Below, piece after piece: positions 8,680 to 17,538 of a DNA stretch of 64,000 bases. The stretch lies in contig VCJN01000184.1 of the NCBI GenBank assembly GCA_006384855.1, forward strand, positions 124,001 to 188,000, given 5' to 3'. Under the pieces are notes generated by a model. That model saw nothing but the letters and a program-made list of their open reading frames with translations. It was not told where the DNA came from and ran no database searches. The DNA is from Tetraselmis striata. Taxonomy: Eukaryota; Chlorophyta; Chlorodendrophyceae; Chlorodendrales; Chlorodendraceae. The translations under genes and the position numbers were made by a program. Numbering within the stretch: position 1 is the first letter of the stretch; each line of letters opens with the position of its first letter.

Positions 8680-9605
8680 GCCGCAGCCTCTGCCGCATTG
8701 TCGCGACAGGCGAGCAGATAGCGGCGCAGGAAGGCCGCAAGCGCCCTGGCATCGGCGGCATGCACGGACCGCCGGCGCCAGACCACGCCGAGCTGACGCG
8801 TCGCGTCGGTGCCGGCAAGCGGCAGGATGGCGAGGCGCGTGCCGCGGGCAATGCCGGCGTCGGCCGCGATCTGGGGCACGAGCGTGATCCCGAGACCATT
8901 GTCGACCATCTGCACCAGGGTCGTCATCGACGAGGCGCGAATATCATCGGCTTCCGGCGGCGCCGCGCCGGCAAAGGCCTGCAGCACATGCTCGCGCAGG
9001 CAATGGCCGTCCTCAAGCAACAGCAAGGGCTCGTTGCGCAGGCGCAGCAGCTCGACCGGCTGCGTGCCCGCGGCAAGGGCGTGATCGCCCGGCAGGGCCA
9101 GCAGCAGCCGGTCGTCGCCGATCACCTCGCTGTCGCAGTCGCCGACGTTCTGGGGAAAGGCGATCAGCGCCGCATCGAGGCGCCCCTCGCGCAGGGAGGC
9201 CATCAGCGACGCCGTGAGATCCTCGCGCAGGTGCAGGCGCAGCTCCGGATGCGCCTTGCGCAGGCCCGGCAGGGCGCGCGGCAACAGAAACGGTGCGATG
9301 GAGGGAATGACCCCGAGCCGCAGGCGGCCGGACAGCGGCTGATGCGCGACCCGCGCATGGCCGACGAGATCCTCGGCATCGCGCAGGATCGAGATCGCAC
9401 GGTCGAGCACGCTCTGCCCCGCCTCCGTCAGCGCCAGCCTGCGGCCGGAACGATCGATCAGATCCGCACCGAGACAGGCTTCGAACTGCCGGATGCCCGC
9501 CGACAGGGTCGATTGCGTGACATGGCAGGCCGCCGCCGCCCGGACAAAGCTGCGCTGCTCCGCGAGGGCGACGAAATACTGCATCTGACGAAGCGTCGGG
9601 AGCAT
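8676..9605 (-). CDS. oxyR: OxyR-type LysR-family hydrogen peroxide regulator
   Basis: The product has an N-terminal LysR helix-turn-helix (A-A-A-C-H-V-T-Q-S-T-L-S around residues 23-34) and a C-terminal effector domain with the OxyR signature L-L-L-L-E-D-G-H-C-L-R. The peroxidatic cysteine (E. coli Cys199) is thus present. The partner (Cys208, nine residues on) is Phe here, so the classic disulfide switch cannot form at that spot. It is divergent from ahpC-ahpD, its usual target. Several starts are possible; I chose the one giving the usual short N-terminus. A start at 9638 would add 11 residues. Confidence 0.88.
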   Translation of the reverse strand: MLPTLRQMQYFVALAEQRSFVRAAAACHVTQSTLSAGIRQFEACLGADLIDRSGRRLALTEAGQSVLDRAISILRDAEDLVGHARVAHQPLSGRLRLGVIPSIAPFLLPRALPGLRKAHPELRLHLREDLTASLMASLREGRLDAALIAFPQNVGDCDSEVIGDDRLLLALPGDHALAAGTQPVELLRLRNEPLLLLEDGHCLREHVLQAFAGAAPPEADDIRASSMTTLVQMVDNGLGITLVPQIAADAGIARGTRLAILPLAGTDATRQLGVVWRRRSVHAADARALAAFLRRYLLACRDNAAEAAA

Positions 9606-9692
9606 CGGTCCATCCGGTTGGATACCCGCCGGCGGCATCCTGGCCGGACGGGAAGGCGACTTCGAAATTGACGTAAGGTCATGGACCGAAAA

Positions 9693-9735
9693 CGGAAATT
9701 CCGATTGGAGAGATCGTTTTTATCGGTTTGACCGA
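9693..9735. promoter_or_regulatory. Candidate OxyR operator region for ahpC/oxyR
   Basis: Two inverted repeats lie between the divergent genes: CGGAA-A-TTCCG at 9693-9703 and TCGGT-TTG-ACCGA at 9723-9735, with one more ACCGA half-site at 9685. LysR-type activators bind such dyads between themselves and their target. The match to the OxyR motif is not strict. Confidence 0.4.
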
Positions 9736-9854
9736 ACGGCGGTTGTTTGCATAACCGGTCTCATTGCACCGCACAACACGCGGTGTCTCCCCTCCTTCCC
9801 ACCTGTCCGCGCCGTCGATCGCGACCGCGCGGCATTTCCCATCAGGAGACCCAG

Positions 9855-10406
9855 ATGATCGGCATTGGCGACACCCTTCCCGAGTTCGAGATCGTCGGCG
9901 TGAAGCCCGGCTTCAACCATCATGAGGAAAACGGCGAAAGCGCATTCGAAACGCTGACCGAGAACAGCTTCGAAGGCAAGTGGAAGGTCATCTTCTTCTA
10001 TCCAAGGACTTCACCTTCGTCTGCCCGACCGAGATCGCGGAATTCGCCCGCCTTGCAGGCGATTTCGAGGACCGTGACTGCGTCGTGCTCGGCGGCTCCA
10101 GCGACAACGAGTTCTGCAAGCTCGCATGGCGTCGCGACCACCCGGATCTCGACAAGCTCGCGATCTGGTCCTTTGCCGACACCAACGGCTCGCTCATCGA
10201 CGGTCTCGGCGTGCGCTCGCCGGACGGCGTCGCCTATCGCTACACCTTCATCGTCGACAACGAGAACACCATCCAGCACATCTATGCGACCAACCTCAAC
10301 GTCGGCCGCAACCCGAAGGACACGCTGCGCGTTCTCGATGCCCTGCAGACGGACGAACTGTGCCCGTGCAACCGCGAAGTCGGCGGGCGACACGCTGGCC
10401 GCCTGA
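9855..10406 (+). CDS. ahpC: Peroxiredoxin AhpC, frame disturbed twice
   Basis: This two-Cys peroxiredoxin reduces peroxides in the cytoplasm. The peroxidatic cysteine lies in D-F-T-F-V-C-P-T-E and the resolving cysteine in the C-terminal C-P-C-N-R-E motif. A base seems lost near 10002 and one gained near 10385; the two compensate, so start and stop share a frame. Restored length is 183 residues. This AhpC lineage pairs with AhpD rather than AhpF, and ahpD follows 71 bases later. The start is fixed by a CAGGAG box six bases upstream. Expression is expected from the OxyR-controlled divergent region. Confidence 0.88.
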   Translation: MIGIGDTLPEFEIVGVKPGFNHHEENGESAFETLTENSFEGKWKVIFFYPRTSPSSARPRSRNSPALQAISRTVTASCSAAPATTSSASSHGVATTRISTSSRSGPLPTPTARSSTVSACARRTASPIATPSSSTTRTPSSTSMRPTSTSAATRRTRCAFSMPCRRTNCARATAKSAGDTLAA

Positions 10407-10425
10407 GCACCGTCGAAACACCCGT

Positions 10426-10449
10426 CGGAGCGGCCCTGGTGCCGCTCCG
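10426..10449 (+). terminator. Hairpin between ahpC and ahpD
   Basis: An 8-bp stem (CGGAGCGG with CCGCTCCG) followed by GCCTTTCC. It may lower ahpD output relative to ahpC or stabilise the ahpC message. Confidence 0.4.
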
Positions 10450-10477
10450 GCCTTTCCTACGCCAGGGAGCGAACCTG

Positions 10478-11005
10478 ATGTCGATTGATGCCCTCAAGGC
10501 TGCCGTGCCGGATTTCGCCAAGGACACGCGCCTGAACCTGTCGTCGCTGGCCAGTGACGAGACCTTCACCGACCAGCAGAAATACGGCCTGATGGTCGCC
10601 TGCGGCATTGCCAGCCGCAATCCGACGGTGCGCAAGGAACTGCTCGACGAGGCAGCAAAGCATCTCGCGCCGGAAGCCCTTGCCGCGGCAAAGGCGGCCG
10701 CGACGATCATGGCGCAGAACAATATCTACTATCGCTTCGTGCATCTCGCCTCCAACGCCCAGTACAAGACGATGCCGGCGAAACTTCGCATGAATGTCAT
10801 CGGCAAGCCCGGCGTCGACAAGGCCGACTTCGAGCTGTGGTCGCTCGCCGTCTCCGCGATCAACGGCTGCGGCATGTGCATCGACGCCCATGAGGACGTG
10901 CTGCGCAAGGCCGGGATGTCGAGCGAGCAGATCCAGACCGCGATCCGCTATGCGGCGATCATCCAGTCGGCAGCGGTGGCGCTCGAGGCCGACCTCGCGG
11001 CGTGA
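10478..11005 (+). CDS. ahpD: Alkyl hydroperoxide reductase AhpD
   Basis: This 175-residue protein of the carboxymuconolactone decarboxylase fold uses the motif C-G-M-C-I-D-A-H (Cys about 132 and 135, with a Glu about 11 residues before) as a thiol relay that regenerates AhpC, best known in mycobacteria. The whole length is typical of AhpD. It is co-oriented with ahpC and should be in the same transcript, under OxyR. Confidence 0.92.
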   Translation: MSIDALKAAVPDFAKDTRLNLSSLASDETFTDQQKYGLMVACGIASRNPTVRKELLDEAAKHLAPEALAAAKAAATIMAQNNIYYRFVHLASNAQYKTMPAKLRMNVIGKPGVDKADFELWSLAVSAINGCGMCIDAHEDVLRKAGMSSEQIQTAIRYAAIIQSAAVALEADLAA

Positions 11006-11125
11006 TGCCTCACCGGGACGCCGCCCCGGTTGACCTTTTCGCGGTTTCGCGACACTGAGGATCGGCGACACGAACGCGGGCGGCGCACCGATGCGCCGTC
11101 CGCGCCCCGACACGCGGAGGCTCTC

Positions 11126-12030
11126 TTGACCGTCGATCCCGCAGGCCGTCTGGCCGACAGCGCCAAGCGCGTCGAAGCCGCCCTCGAGCGGGCGCTGGAC
11201 GCCGCCCCCTTGACGGCGAGACCGCCCGTCCCGAGCGGCTGACGGCCGCCATGCGCCATGCCTGCCTCGGCGGCGGCAAGCGGCTGCGTCCCGGCCTGCT
11301 GATCGCCGCCGGCCGCCTGTTCGGCGGCGACGACGACGGACTTGTGCTGGCCGGCGCCGCGCTCGAATGCATCCACTGCTATTCGCTCGTCCACGACGAC
11401 CTGCCGGCGATGGACGACGACGACATGCGCCGGGGCCGGCCGACGGTGCACAAGGCCTTCGACGAGGCCACCGCCATTCTCGCCGGCGATGCGCTGCTGA
11501 CGCTCGCCTTCGATCTTGTCGCCGATCCTGCGGTGCATGCCTCCGCCGAGGTCCGCCTGACCGCCAGCCGGGAACTCGCCCGGGCCTCCGGTCTCGGCGG
11601 AATGGCCGGCGGGCAGATGCTGGATCTCGCCGCCGAACACCGCCCCACATCCGAAAGCGACATTCGCCAGTTGCAGGCGATGAAGACCGGCGCGCTGATT
11701 CGCTACGCGGCGCGCACCGGCGCGCGGCTGGCCGGTGCCGACCCGGACGGGATCGCGGCGCTCACCCGCTTCGGCGAGATCGTCGGACTGGCCTTTCAGC
11801 TCGCCGACGACCTGCTGGATGTGGAGGGCGACAGTGCGGCGCTTGGCAAGGCGGCCGGCAAGGACGCGGAGGCGGGCAAGGCGACGCTGGTCGCGCTGAA
11901 GGGCGTCGATTGGACCCGCGCCGAACTCGACCGCCAGATCGCCGAGGCGGAGAGCCTGCTGGCGCCCTTCGGTACAGGTGCCGAGGAACTGTCGGCGCTT
12001 GCCCGCTTCGTCGCGAACCGCGACCGCTGA
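11126..12030 (+). CDS. ispA: Farnesyl/geranyl diphosphate synthase, one frameshift
   Basis: The product is a trans-prenyl diphosphate synthase, which extends isoprenyl chains for quinones, undecaprenyl carriers and hopanoids. The first aspartate-rich motif is D-D-L-P-A-M-D-D-D-D-M-R-R-G, the second is the D-D-L-L-D near residue 230, and G-G-G-K-R-L-R-P and the M-A-G-G-Q-M helix are in place. The first 27 or so residues read in another frame, joined at a C-run near 11207 where one base seems missing. The intended start is probably the TTG at 11126, five bases after GCGGAGG, giving about 301 residues. No xseB partner is seen. Confidence 0.85.
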
Positions 12031-12048
12031 GCCGCACCGGGAGCCGGA

Positions 12049-12730
12049 ATGTCGCCCCTCCTCGATGTCTGGCACCACACCGTCGCCCGGCCCTGCCGGG
12101 ACCTCGTGCTCCCCGACGGCTTGCCGCGACCTGATCATGGTCGAGGCTTCGGGCGCAAAGCCTTTCGATTTCGTCAGCGAATTGCACAGCAGCCCCGTGC
12201 TGTCCACAGGCTTTGCCCCCGGCACACGGCTGACCGGCTACCGCCTCGCGCCCGGCACGCGGATCGACGCGGCACGGCTGCTCGCAGGCGTCGCGGAAGC
12301 GGCGGAAGATCCCTCGTGCCCGCACCGCCTGATCGAGGAACATTGCACCCGCGCGCCCGCCACCGTGGAGGTTTTCGCTGCCATCGAGGCGCGACCGGGA
12401 CGCAACGACAGCAGAACTGGCACGCCGTCTGGCGGTGACGGCCGCGCACCCTGCAAAGGCAGTTTCGCGACAATGCACTGCCCCGCACCCGGCTTCTGGC
12501 TCGGCCTTGCGCGGGCACGGCGGGCCGCCCTGCGGCTTCGCGAGGCGGCGTCCCTGGCCGAAATCGCCGCTGATGCCGGCTATAGCGACCAGGCGCATAT
12601 GACCCGCGCGTTCCGCCAGTGGTTCGGAACGACGCCGGCACGGCTCAGGCGCGATGCACCGCGCCTCGCCCTGCTCGCTCAGTCGGGACTGGCGGTGCCG
12701 GCCACCGGAGTGCAGATCTCCACCAGATAG
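12049..12730 (+). pseudogene. AraC-family transcriptional regulator, frame broken several times
   Basis: The remains read as an AraC-type activator of roughly 225 residues. The N-terminal part (L-D-V-W-H-H-T-V-A-R-P-C-R-D-L) and the middle (F-A-P-G-T-R-L-T-G-Y-R-L-A-P-G-T) are in different frames, and the C-terminal helix-turn-helix is recognisable (L-A-E-I-A-A-D-A-G-Y-S-D-Q-A-H-M-T-R-A-F). At least four one-base shifts are needed, near 12120, 12400, 12445 and 12480. Its 3' end overlaps the convergent VOC gene. It may be a real pseudogene or a victim of the same sequence errors that affect essential neighbours. Confidence 0.6.
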
Positions 12731-13077
12731 CCGTCGGGATCGGACACATAGGCCGTCGTCTGGCCCCAGTCCTACTCGCGCAATTCCTGCAAGACCGACG
12801 CCCCGGCCGCGCGCGCCCGTTGAAGCGTGCCCGCGACGTCGTCGGTCTCCAGGGCAATCTCGAAGACCGGGCTCTTCGGCTCGGCGCGCGCCGGCGACTT
12901 GCCAAGCTGCGTCATCAGGGCTCGCGAGGAAAAGGCGAGCTTCGTCTCGCCGGTGACAAGCTCGCCATAGTCCCCGCTCTCGTGCAGGAAGCCGGTCTTC
13001 AGCCCGAAGGCGCGCTCGTAGAACGCGAGCGTGCGGGCGACATCCTCGACATAGAGGATCGTGTAGCGAAATTTCAT
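12679..13077 (-). CDS. VOC-family (glyoxalase/bleomycin-resistance fold) protein, in-frame stop
   Basis: The intended protein of 132 residues starts with [12 protein letters not shown] and ends with the [12 protein letters not shown] motif common to vicinal-oxygen-chelate proteins. An amber codon at 12772-12774 cuts it after about 101 residues, although the frame continues correctly to a TGA at 12679. The lost tail would carry one of the metal-binding residues. The start follows GGGAG by six bases. The substrate is unknown. A single base error is as likely as true decay. Confidence 0.72.
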
Positions 13078-13159
13078 GGTCAGTCTCCCGATCGTCGATG
13101 GTGCGTTCCTGTACCCGGCCCGGGCAGCGCCGGTCTTGAAGATTTGCGACAGGAGCGGC

Positions 13160-13861
13160 TCAAAAGGCGCCCTTGAGAAAGGCCAGCATATGAAACGCCC
13201 CTTCCATCGCCCCTTGCGCATGGGCGCGCCCCACAGGGCAGGCGCGGCGCGCCAGGCAGCCAAAGTGACACGGGGCTTCGGGATTTTCCGAAAGATAGGC
13301 GAGACAAAGCGGCACGTCATAGCCACCGGGCCCGAGCGCTCCGGCGGGACAGGCCGACAGGCACGGCCTGTCAGCACAGGATGGACAGGGCCCCTCACCT
13401 GGGAAGGGCGCAACCGGCTCCAGCCGCTCAGGCGACAGGAAGGCGGCCCTGAGAGCGAGCCACGGCCCGAAGCGCTCATGCGCAAGCAAACCCATCGGCG
13501 AGGGCGAAACCCCGCCGACCCGCAAGGCCCAGCGCTGGAAGGGATGATAGGGCGGTCCGTCGAAGACGAAGACGGGGACCATGCCCGCGGCCTCGGCAAT
13601 CGGCGTCAGCACCCGGCGCGTGTAGCGGTCGAGCGGATCGGGTGCGCCGTCACATGCCTCAAGGCTTTTGTCAAAGAGGGGAAAGAGTTCGTTCGACAGA
13701 CTGCCGACCAGCCTCAGGCCGGCGGTCAGACCGCCCGGAGCGATATCGGGCACGGCGTCTTCGGCCTCCGGCGCGAAACCACCGAGGAGCCGGAACCCGG
13801 CGCGGTCGAGGGCGGCGCCGATACCGGCCGTCCGCTCCCCCTCCCGCGCCGGTGCCGTCAT
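13160..13861 (-). CDS. 4Fe-4S ferredoxin-like protein of unknown function
   Basis: The 233-residue product carries about eight cysteines in a C-P-S-C-A-D-R-P-C-L-S-A-C-P cluster (about residues 158-171) and a second set, C-H-F-G-C-L-A-R-R-A-C-P. This spacing resembles the ferredoxin-like part of epoxyqueuosine reductase (QueG), but the cobalamin-binding half of QueG is not evident, so I do not assign that function. The N-terminal half contains F-V-F-D-G-P-P-Y-H-P-F-Q-R-W. Its ATG overlaps the argG stop codon by one base (TAATG), which suggests translational coupling to arginine synthesis. Confidence 0.75.
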   Translation of the reverse strand: MTAPAREGERTAGIGAALDRAGFRLLGGFAPEAEDAVPDIAPGGLTAGLRLVGSLSNELFPLFDKSLEACDGAPDPLDRYTRRVLTPIAEAAGMVPVFVFDGPPYHPFQRWALRVGGVSPSPMGLLAHERFGPWLALRAAFLSPERLEPVAPFPGEGPCPSCADRPCLSACPAGALGPGGYDVPLCLAYLSENPEAPCHFGCLARRACPVGRAHAQGAMEGAFHMLAFLKGAF

Positions 13862-15081
13862 TACTTCGACCGGTCGCGCTTGGCGAGCGTGCGCAGGCGC
13901 AGGGCGTTCAGCCGGATGAAGCCGGCGGCGTCCTTCTGGTCGTAGGCGCCGTGGTCGTCCTCGAAGGTGACGAGTTCCTCGGAGTAGAGCGAATAGGGCG
14001 ACCAGCGCCCGACGGTCCGGGCGAGGCCCTTGTAAAGCTTCAGCCGCACCGTGCCGGTGACATGGGCCTGCGAATGGTCGATGGCCGCCTGCAGCATTTC
14101 GCGTTCCGGGGAGAACCAGAAGCCATTGTAGATGAGCTCCGCATAACGCGGCATGAGCTCGTCTTTCAGATGGGCCGCACCACGGTCCAGCGTGATCGAC
14201 TCGATGCCGCGATGCGCCTCCAGGAGGATCGTGCCGCCGGGCGTTTCATAGATACCGCGGGATTTCATGCCGACAAAGCGGCCCTCCACCAGATCGAGAC
14301 GGCCGATCCCATGCTTGCCGCCCAGGTCGTTGAGCCTGCCCAGGATCGTCGCCGGGGACATCGCGGTGCCGTCAATGCTGACGGCATCTCCCTTTTCGAA
14401 CCCGATTTCGATGTATTCGGGCGTGTCAGGCGCGTCTTCGGGATGCGCGGTGCGTTGATAGACATAGTCGGGCGCTTCTTCCGCCGGGTTCTCCAGCACC
14501 TTCCCCTCGGATGAGGTGTGAAGGAGGTTCGCGTCGACGCTGAACGGGGCCTCTCCGCGCTTGTCCTTGGCGATGGGGATCTGGTTTTTCTCTGCGAAAT
14601 CGATCAGCTTCGTCCGGCTTGTCAGATCCCATTCGCGCCAGGGTGCGATAACCTTGATATCGGGGTTGAGCGCATAGGCGGCCAGTTCGAACCGCACCTG
14701 ATCGTTGCCCTTCCCCGTCGCGCCATGGGCAACCGCGTCGGCACCTTCGGCGGCCGCGATTTCGACCAGACGTTTCGAGATCAGCGGCCGTGCGATGGAG
14801 GTGCCGAGCAGATAGAGCCCTTCGTACAGAGCATTGGCACGGAACATCGGGAAAACGAAATCCCGCGTGAACTCCTCCCGAAGATCCTCGATATGGATCG
14901 AGGTTGCCCCCATCATTTCGGCCTTCTTGCGCGCGGGCTCAAGCTCCTCACCCTGCCCCAGATCGGCGGTGAAGGTCACGACCTCGCACCCGTACTCGGT
15001 CTGCAACCATTTCAGGATGATCGAGGTGTCGAGACCGCCCGAATAGGCGAGCACCACCTTCTTGATATCTTTGTGTGCCAT
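13861..15081 (-). CDS. argG: Argininosuccinate synthase
   Basis: This 406-residue cytoplasmic enzyme joins citrulline and aspartate using ATP. The PP-loop is visible near the start ([10 protein letters not shown]), followed by G-Q-G-E-E and the citrulline/aspartate-binding stretch [14 protein letters not shown]. It is complete, and its stop overlaps the start of the 4Fe-4S protein gene. The start at 15081 gives the usual N-terminus M-A-H-K-D; an alternative ATG three codons upstream is possible. A small inverted repeat (arms TCCGGC and GCCGGA) in the leader at 15108-15130 has no clear role. Confidence 0.96.
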   Translation of the reverse strand: MAHKDIKKVVLAYSGGLDTSIILKWLQTEYGCEVVTFTADLGQGEELEPARKKAEMMGATSIHIEDLREEFTRDFVFPMFRANALYEGLYLLGTSIARPLISKRLVEIAAAEGADAVAHGATGKGNDQVRFELAAYALNPDIKVIAPWREWDLTSRTKLIDFAEKNQIPIAKDKRGEAPFSVDANLLHTSSEGKVLENPAEEAPDYVYQRTAHPEDAPDTPEYIEIGFEKGDAVSIDGTAMSPATILGRLNDLGGKHGIGRLDLVEGRFVGMKSRGIYETPGGTILLEAHRGIESITLDRGAAHLKDELMPRYAELIYNGFWFSPEREMLQAAIDHSQAHVTGTVRLKLYKGLARTVGRWSPYSLYSEELVTFEDDHGAYDQKDAAGFIRLNALRLRTLAKRDRSK

Positions 15082-15210
15082 GAGATCCATTGTCCAGTCG
15101 AAGGAGTGCCGGACGCATCACGCATCCGGCGGAAAGCCGCCGCGCACTGTAACGGCCCGCGTGCGCAACGCAAGACGGGAAACCCCGTGGATGCGGCCGT
15201 TCCCAAGGCC

Positions 15211-15657
15211 TCAGCCGCGCGGCACCGGCCGCCAGCCCTTCGGCGCCATCTCGAAGCCGGAGAACTCGAATCCGGGCGCCACGGTGCACCCCACCAGCGT
15301 CCAGCGGCCGAGGCTTTCCGCCGTCTGCCAGGCTCCGGCCGGCACCACGCCCTGCGGGCGCTGGTTCGCGGCGAGATCGACCCCGAGATGGAGCGCGCGC
15401 GCGTCATGACCGTTTTCGGAGATGGTCAGGGCGAGCGGGCCGCCCGCGTACCAGTGCCACACCTCCACCGCATCCACCCGGTGCCACGCCGAAACGTCGC
15501 CGGCCTCAAGCAGATAATAGATCGCCGTCGACCGCGCCCGACCGGAGGCATCCGTCGCGGGATCGCGATAGGTCTCCCGGTAGTAACCGCCCTCGGGATG
15601 GGGCGCGAGGTCGAGGATGCGGATGACATCCCGGGCGGAGAGCGAAGGATCGAGCAT
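15211..15657 (-). CDS. Cupin-fold protein (DUF985 / cupin_5)
   Basis: The 148-residue product fits the cupin_5 family (PF06172): H-P-E-G-G-Y-Y-R-E-T-Y near the start, the S-T-A-I-Y-Y-L-L strand, W-H-R-V-D-A-V-E-V-W-H-W-Y-A-G and the C-terminal G-C-T-V-A-P-G-F-E-F motif. Members are small beta-barrels with a sugar-epimerase-like fold; a reaction is not established. It lies between argG and gloB on the same strand, but spacing of about 130 bases to argG and 48 to gloB leaves the operon structure uncertain. Confidence 0.87.
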   Translation of the reverse strand: MLDPSLSARDVIRILDLAPHPEGGYYRETYRDPATDASGRARSTAIYYLLEAGDVSAWHRVDAVEVWHWYAGGPLALTISENGHDARALHLGVDLAANQRPQGVVPAGAWQTAESLGRWTLVGCTVAPGFEFSGFEMAPKGWRPVPRG

Positions 15658-15705
15658 CGAAAGTCCTTTGGCTGAAACCAGTGTCGACGGCGGGCGCCTG
15701 CCGGG

Positions 15706-16491
15706 TCAGAAACTGTCCTTGCGCCGGCGGATCTCGGCAAAGACCTCCGCGTCGCTCGCATCCATCATGCCGAGCGTCTTGCGGATGCCGGCATCGCCCG
15801 CGCGCAGGAAGGGGTTGGTGGCAAGCTCGTCTTCCATGGTGGTCGGCAGCGTCGGCTGGTTGCGCTCGCGCAGGCCCTCCACGGTCTTCGCCCGTTTCGC
15901 CAGCGCCGCATTGTCCGGGTCGACCGTCACCGCGAAACGCGCGTTGGCCAATGTGTACTCATGACCGCAATAGATCCGCGTGTCCGCCGGCAGCAGCCTC
16001 GCGAGCTTGTCCATCGAGGCCCACATCATCGCCATGTCGCCCTCGAACACCCGGCCGCAGCCGAGCGCGAACAGCGTGTCGCCGGTATGGGCGAAATGCG
16101 CCTCCGGCGCCCACCAGGAAATCTGGTCGAGCGTGTGCCCCGGCGTTCCCAGAGCCTGAAACGCAAGCCCGCCGGCGGTGATCGTGTCGCCGTCGGCGAC
16201 GACGGCATCCATTTCCGCGATCTTGTCGCGCGACAGCGCCGGGCCGGTGACCCGCGCGCCGGTCGCGGCCTTCAGCGCGCCCAGTCCCTGGACATGGTCC
16301 CAGTGATGGTGGGTAATCAGGATATCGGTCAGCGTCCAGCCCGCGCGCTCCAGTTCCGCCAGATACGGCTCGGCGTCGGGCACGTCGAAGGCGATGGTGC
16401 CACCCGTCGCGGGCACGTGGACCAGCACGCCGAAATTGTCGTCGAGGCAGGGAAACTGCCGGATCTCGACCTGTTTCGTCGCTTCGCTCAT
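15706..16491 (-). CDS. gloB: Hydroxyacylglutathione hydrolase (glyoxalase II)
   Basis: This 261-residue metallo-beta-lactamase-fold enzyme hydrolyses S-lactoylglutathione in methylglyoxal detoxification. The metal-binding motif T-H-H-H-W-D-H is at about residues 55-61, followed by H-T-G-D-T-L-F and C-G-H-E-Y-T, and the C-terminal glutathione-site region with N-P-F-L-R. The start at 16491 was preferred over 16497 because the AGGAG box lies eight bases before it. It is divergent from the methyltransferase at 16717. Confidence 0.94.
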   Translation of the reverse strand: MSEATKQVEIRQFPCLDDNFGVLVHVPATGGTIAFDVPDAEPYLAELERAGWTLTDILITHHHWDHVQGLGALKAATGARVTGPALSRDKIAEMDAVVADGDTITAGGLAFQALGTPGHTLDQISWWAPEAHFAHTGDTLFALGCGRVFEGDMAMMWASMDKLARLLPADTRIYCGHEYTLANARFAVTVDPDNAALAKRAKTVEGLRERNQPTLPTTMEDELATNPFLRAGDAGIRKTLGMMDASDAEVFAEIRRRKDSF

Positions 16492-16716
16492 CGCCATCGT
16501 CTCCTGTCGTTTCGCTTCGCCCCGACCACAACGCAGCCCGGTTTCCGGCACCCGCCATCGACCCGGGGCGCCGGCGCGCCCACCCTGCCCCGACCCGGCG
16601 CCGGGGACAAGGGGCGGGCGCGGGCAAGGTGCGACACGCGAGACGGTTGCATAGTGGCGCGGGGAAGGGTTCAATCGGCCTCCCAGCCCGCCACCGGGCC
16701 GTCGCTGCAGGTCTTC

Positions 16717-17538
16717 ATGTATCTCGACGTCGTCCATCAGCGCACCTTCTACGACCTGCCTCTGGGTCGGATGCTGCGGGTGCTTGTCGGGGCGCGGATC
16801 CGCAGCTTCTGGCCGGAGCTGCGCGACCGACGCCTGATCGGCATCGGCTACGCCGGCCCCTACATGCGCCCCTATCTGGACGAGGCGGAACGCTGCGTCG
16901 CAGCCATGCCGGCGGCCCAGGGCGTCGTCGCCTGGCCGCGCGGCGGGCGCAATTCGGCAACGCTGGTCGACGAGACCGAGCTGCCGTTCTTCGACAACAG
17001 TTTCGACAATGCGCTGGTCGTCCACGGTGTCGACCACAGCGGCGATCCCGACGCCATGCTGCGCGAGGTCTGGCGCGTGCTGGCGCCCGGCGGCCGCATG
17101 ATTGTCGTGCTCCCGAACCGGCGCGGCCTGTGGGCACGTTCGGAAATCTCGCCCTTCGGCTACGGACGCCCGTTCTCGCGCAGCCAGATCGAGGCGCTGC
17201 TGCGCTCCTGCCAGTTCAACACGCTGGGCACGGGAGAGGCGCTGTTCCTGCCGCCGACGAAATCGCGCATGCTCCTGCGAAGCGCGCGCGCCTGGGAGCG
17301 CGTCGGACAGCGCCTGTGGCCGGCCTTCGCGGGGCTCCTGCTCGTGGAGGCGGAAAAGCAGATCTACCGCGGCACGCCGGTCGGCAAGACCCGGCTGATC
17401 CGCTCGTTCCGGCCGACCTTCATTCCCGACGGCGCGGCGACGGGCCTGTCGCCCCCGCCCGCAGCCGCCGGTATCACCGCTTCAGCAGGAACAATGCCTG
17501 TTCGCCGATCAGGTTCCACACCCACCAGGGCGCCGTGA
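16717..17538 (+). CDS. Class I SAM-dependent methyltransferase
   Basis: The 273-residue product has a methyltransferase core: L-I-G-I-G-Y-A-G-P-Y (SAM loop I, about residues 40-49), then L-P-F-F-D-N-S-F-D-N-A-L-V-V-H-G-V-D-H and L-R-E-V-W-R-V-L-A-P-G-G-R-M, the usual post-I and motif III features of the methyltransferase_11 family. The C-terminal region is basic. I recall it as a common neighbour of gloB in Rhizobiales, with no known substrate. The last 65 bases overlap the 3' end of metW tail to tail, which is unusual and could also reflect a small error near the end. Confidence 0.82.
   Translation: MYLDVVHQRTFYDLPLGRMLRVLVGARIRSFWPELRDRRLIGIGYAGPYMRPYLDEAERCVAAMPAAQGVVAWPRGGRNSATLVDETELPFFDNSFDNALVVHGVDHSGDPDAMLREVWRVLAPGGRMIVVLPNRRGLWARSEISPFGYGRPFSRSQIEALLRSCQFNTLGTGEALFLPPTKSRMLLRSARAWERVGQRLWPAFAGLLLVEAEKQIYRGTPVGKTRLIRSFRPTFIPDGAATGLSPPPAAAGITASAGTMPVRRSGSTPTRAP

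Noticed and set aside
9990-10010. Programmed frameshifting as an explanation for the ahpC and other shifts
   Set aside because: No common slippery heptamer or following stem is seen, the shifts go in both directions, and the genes are normally uninterrupted in other bacteria.
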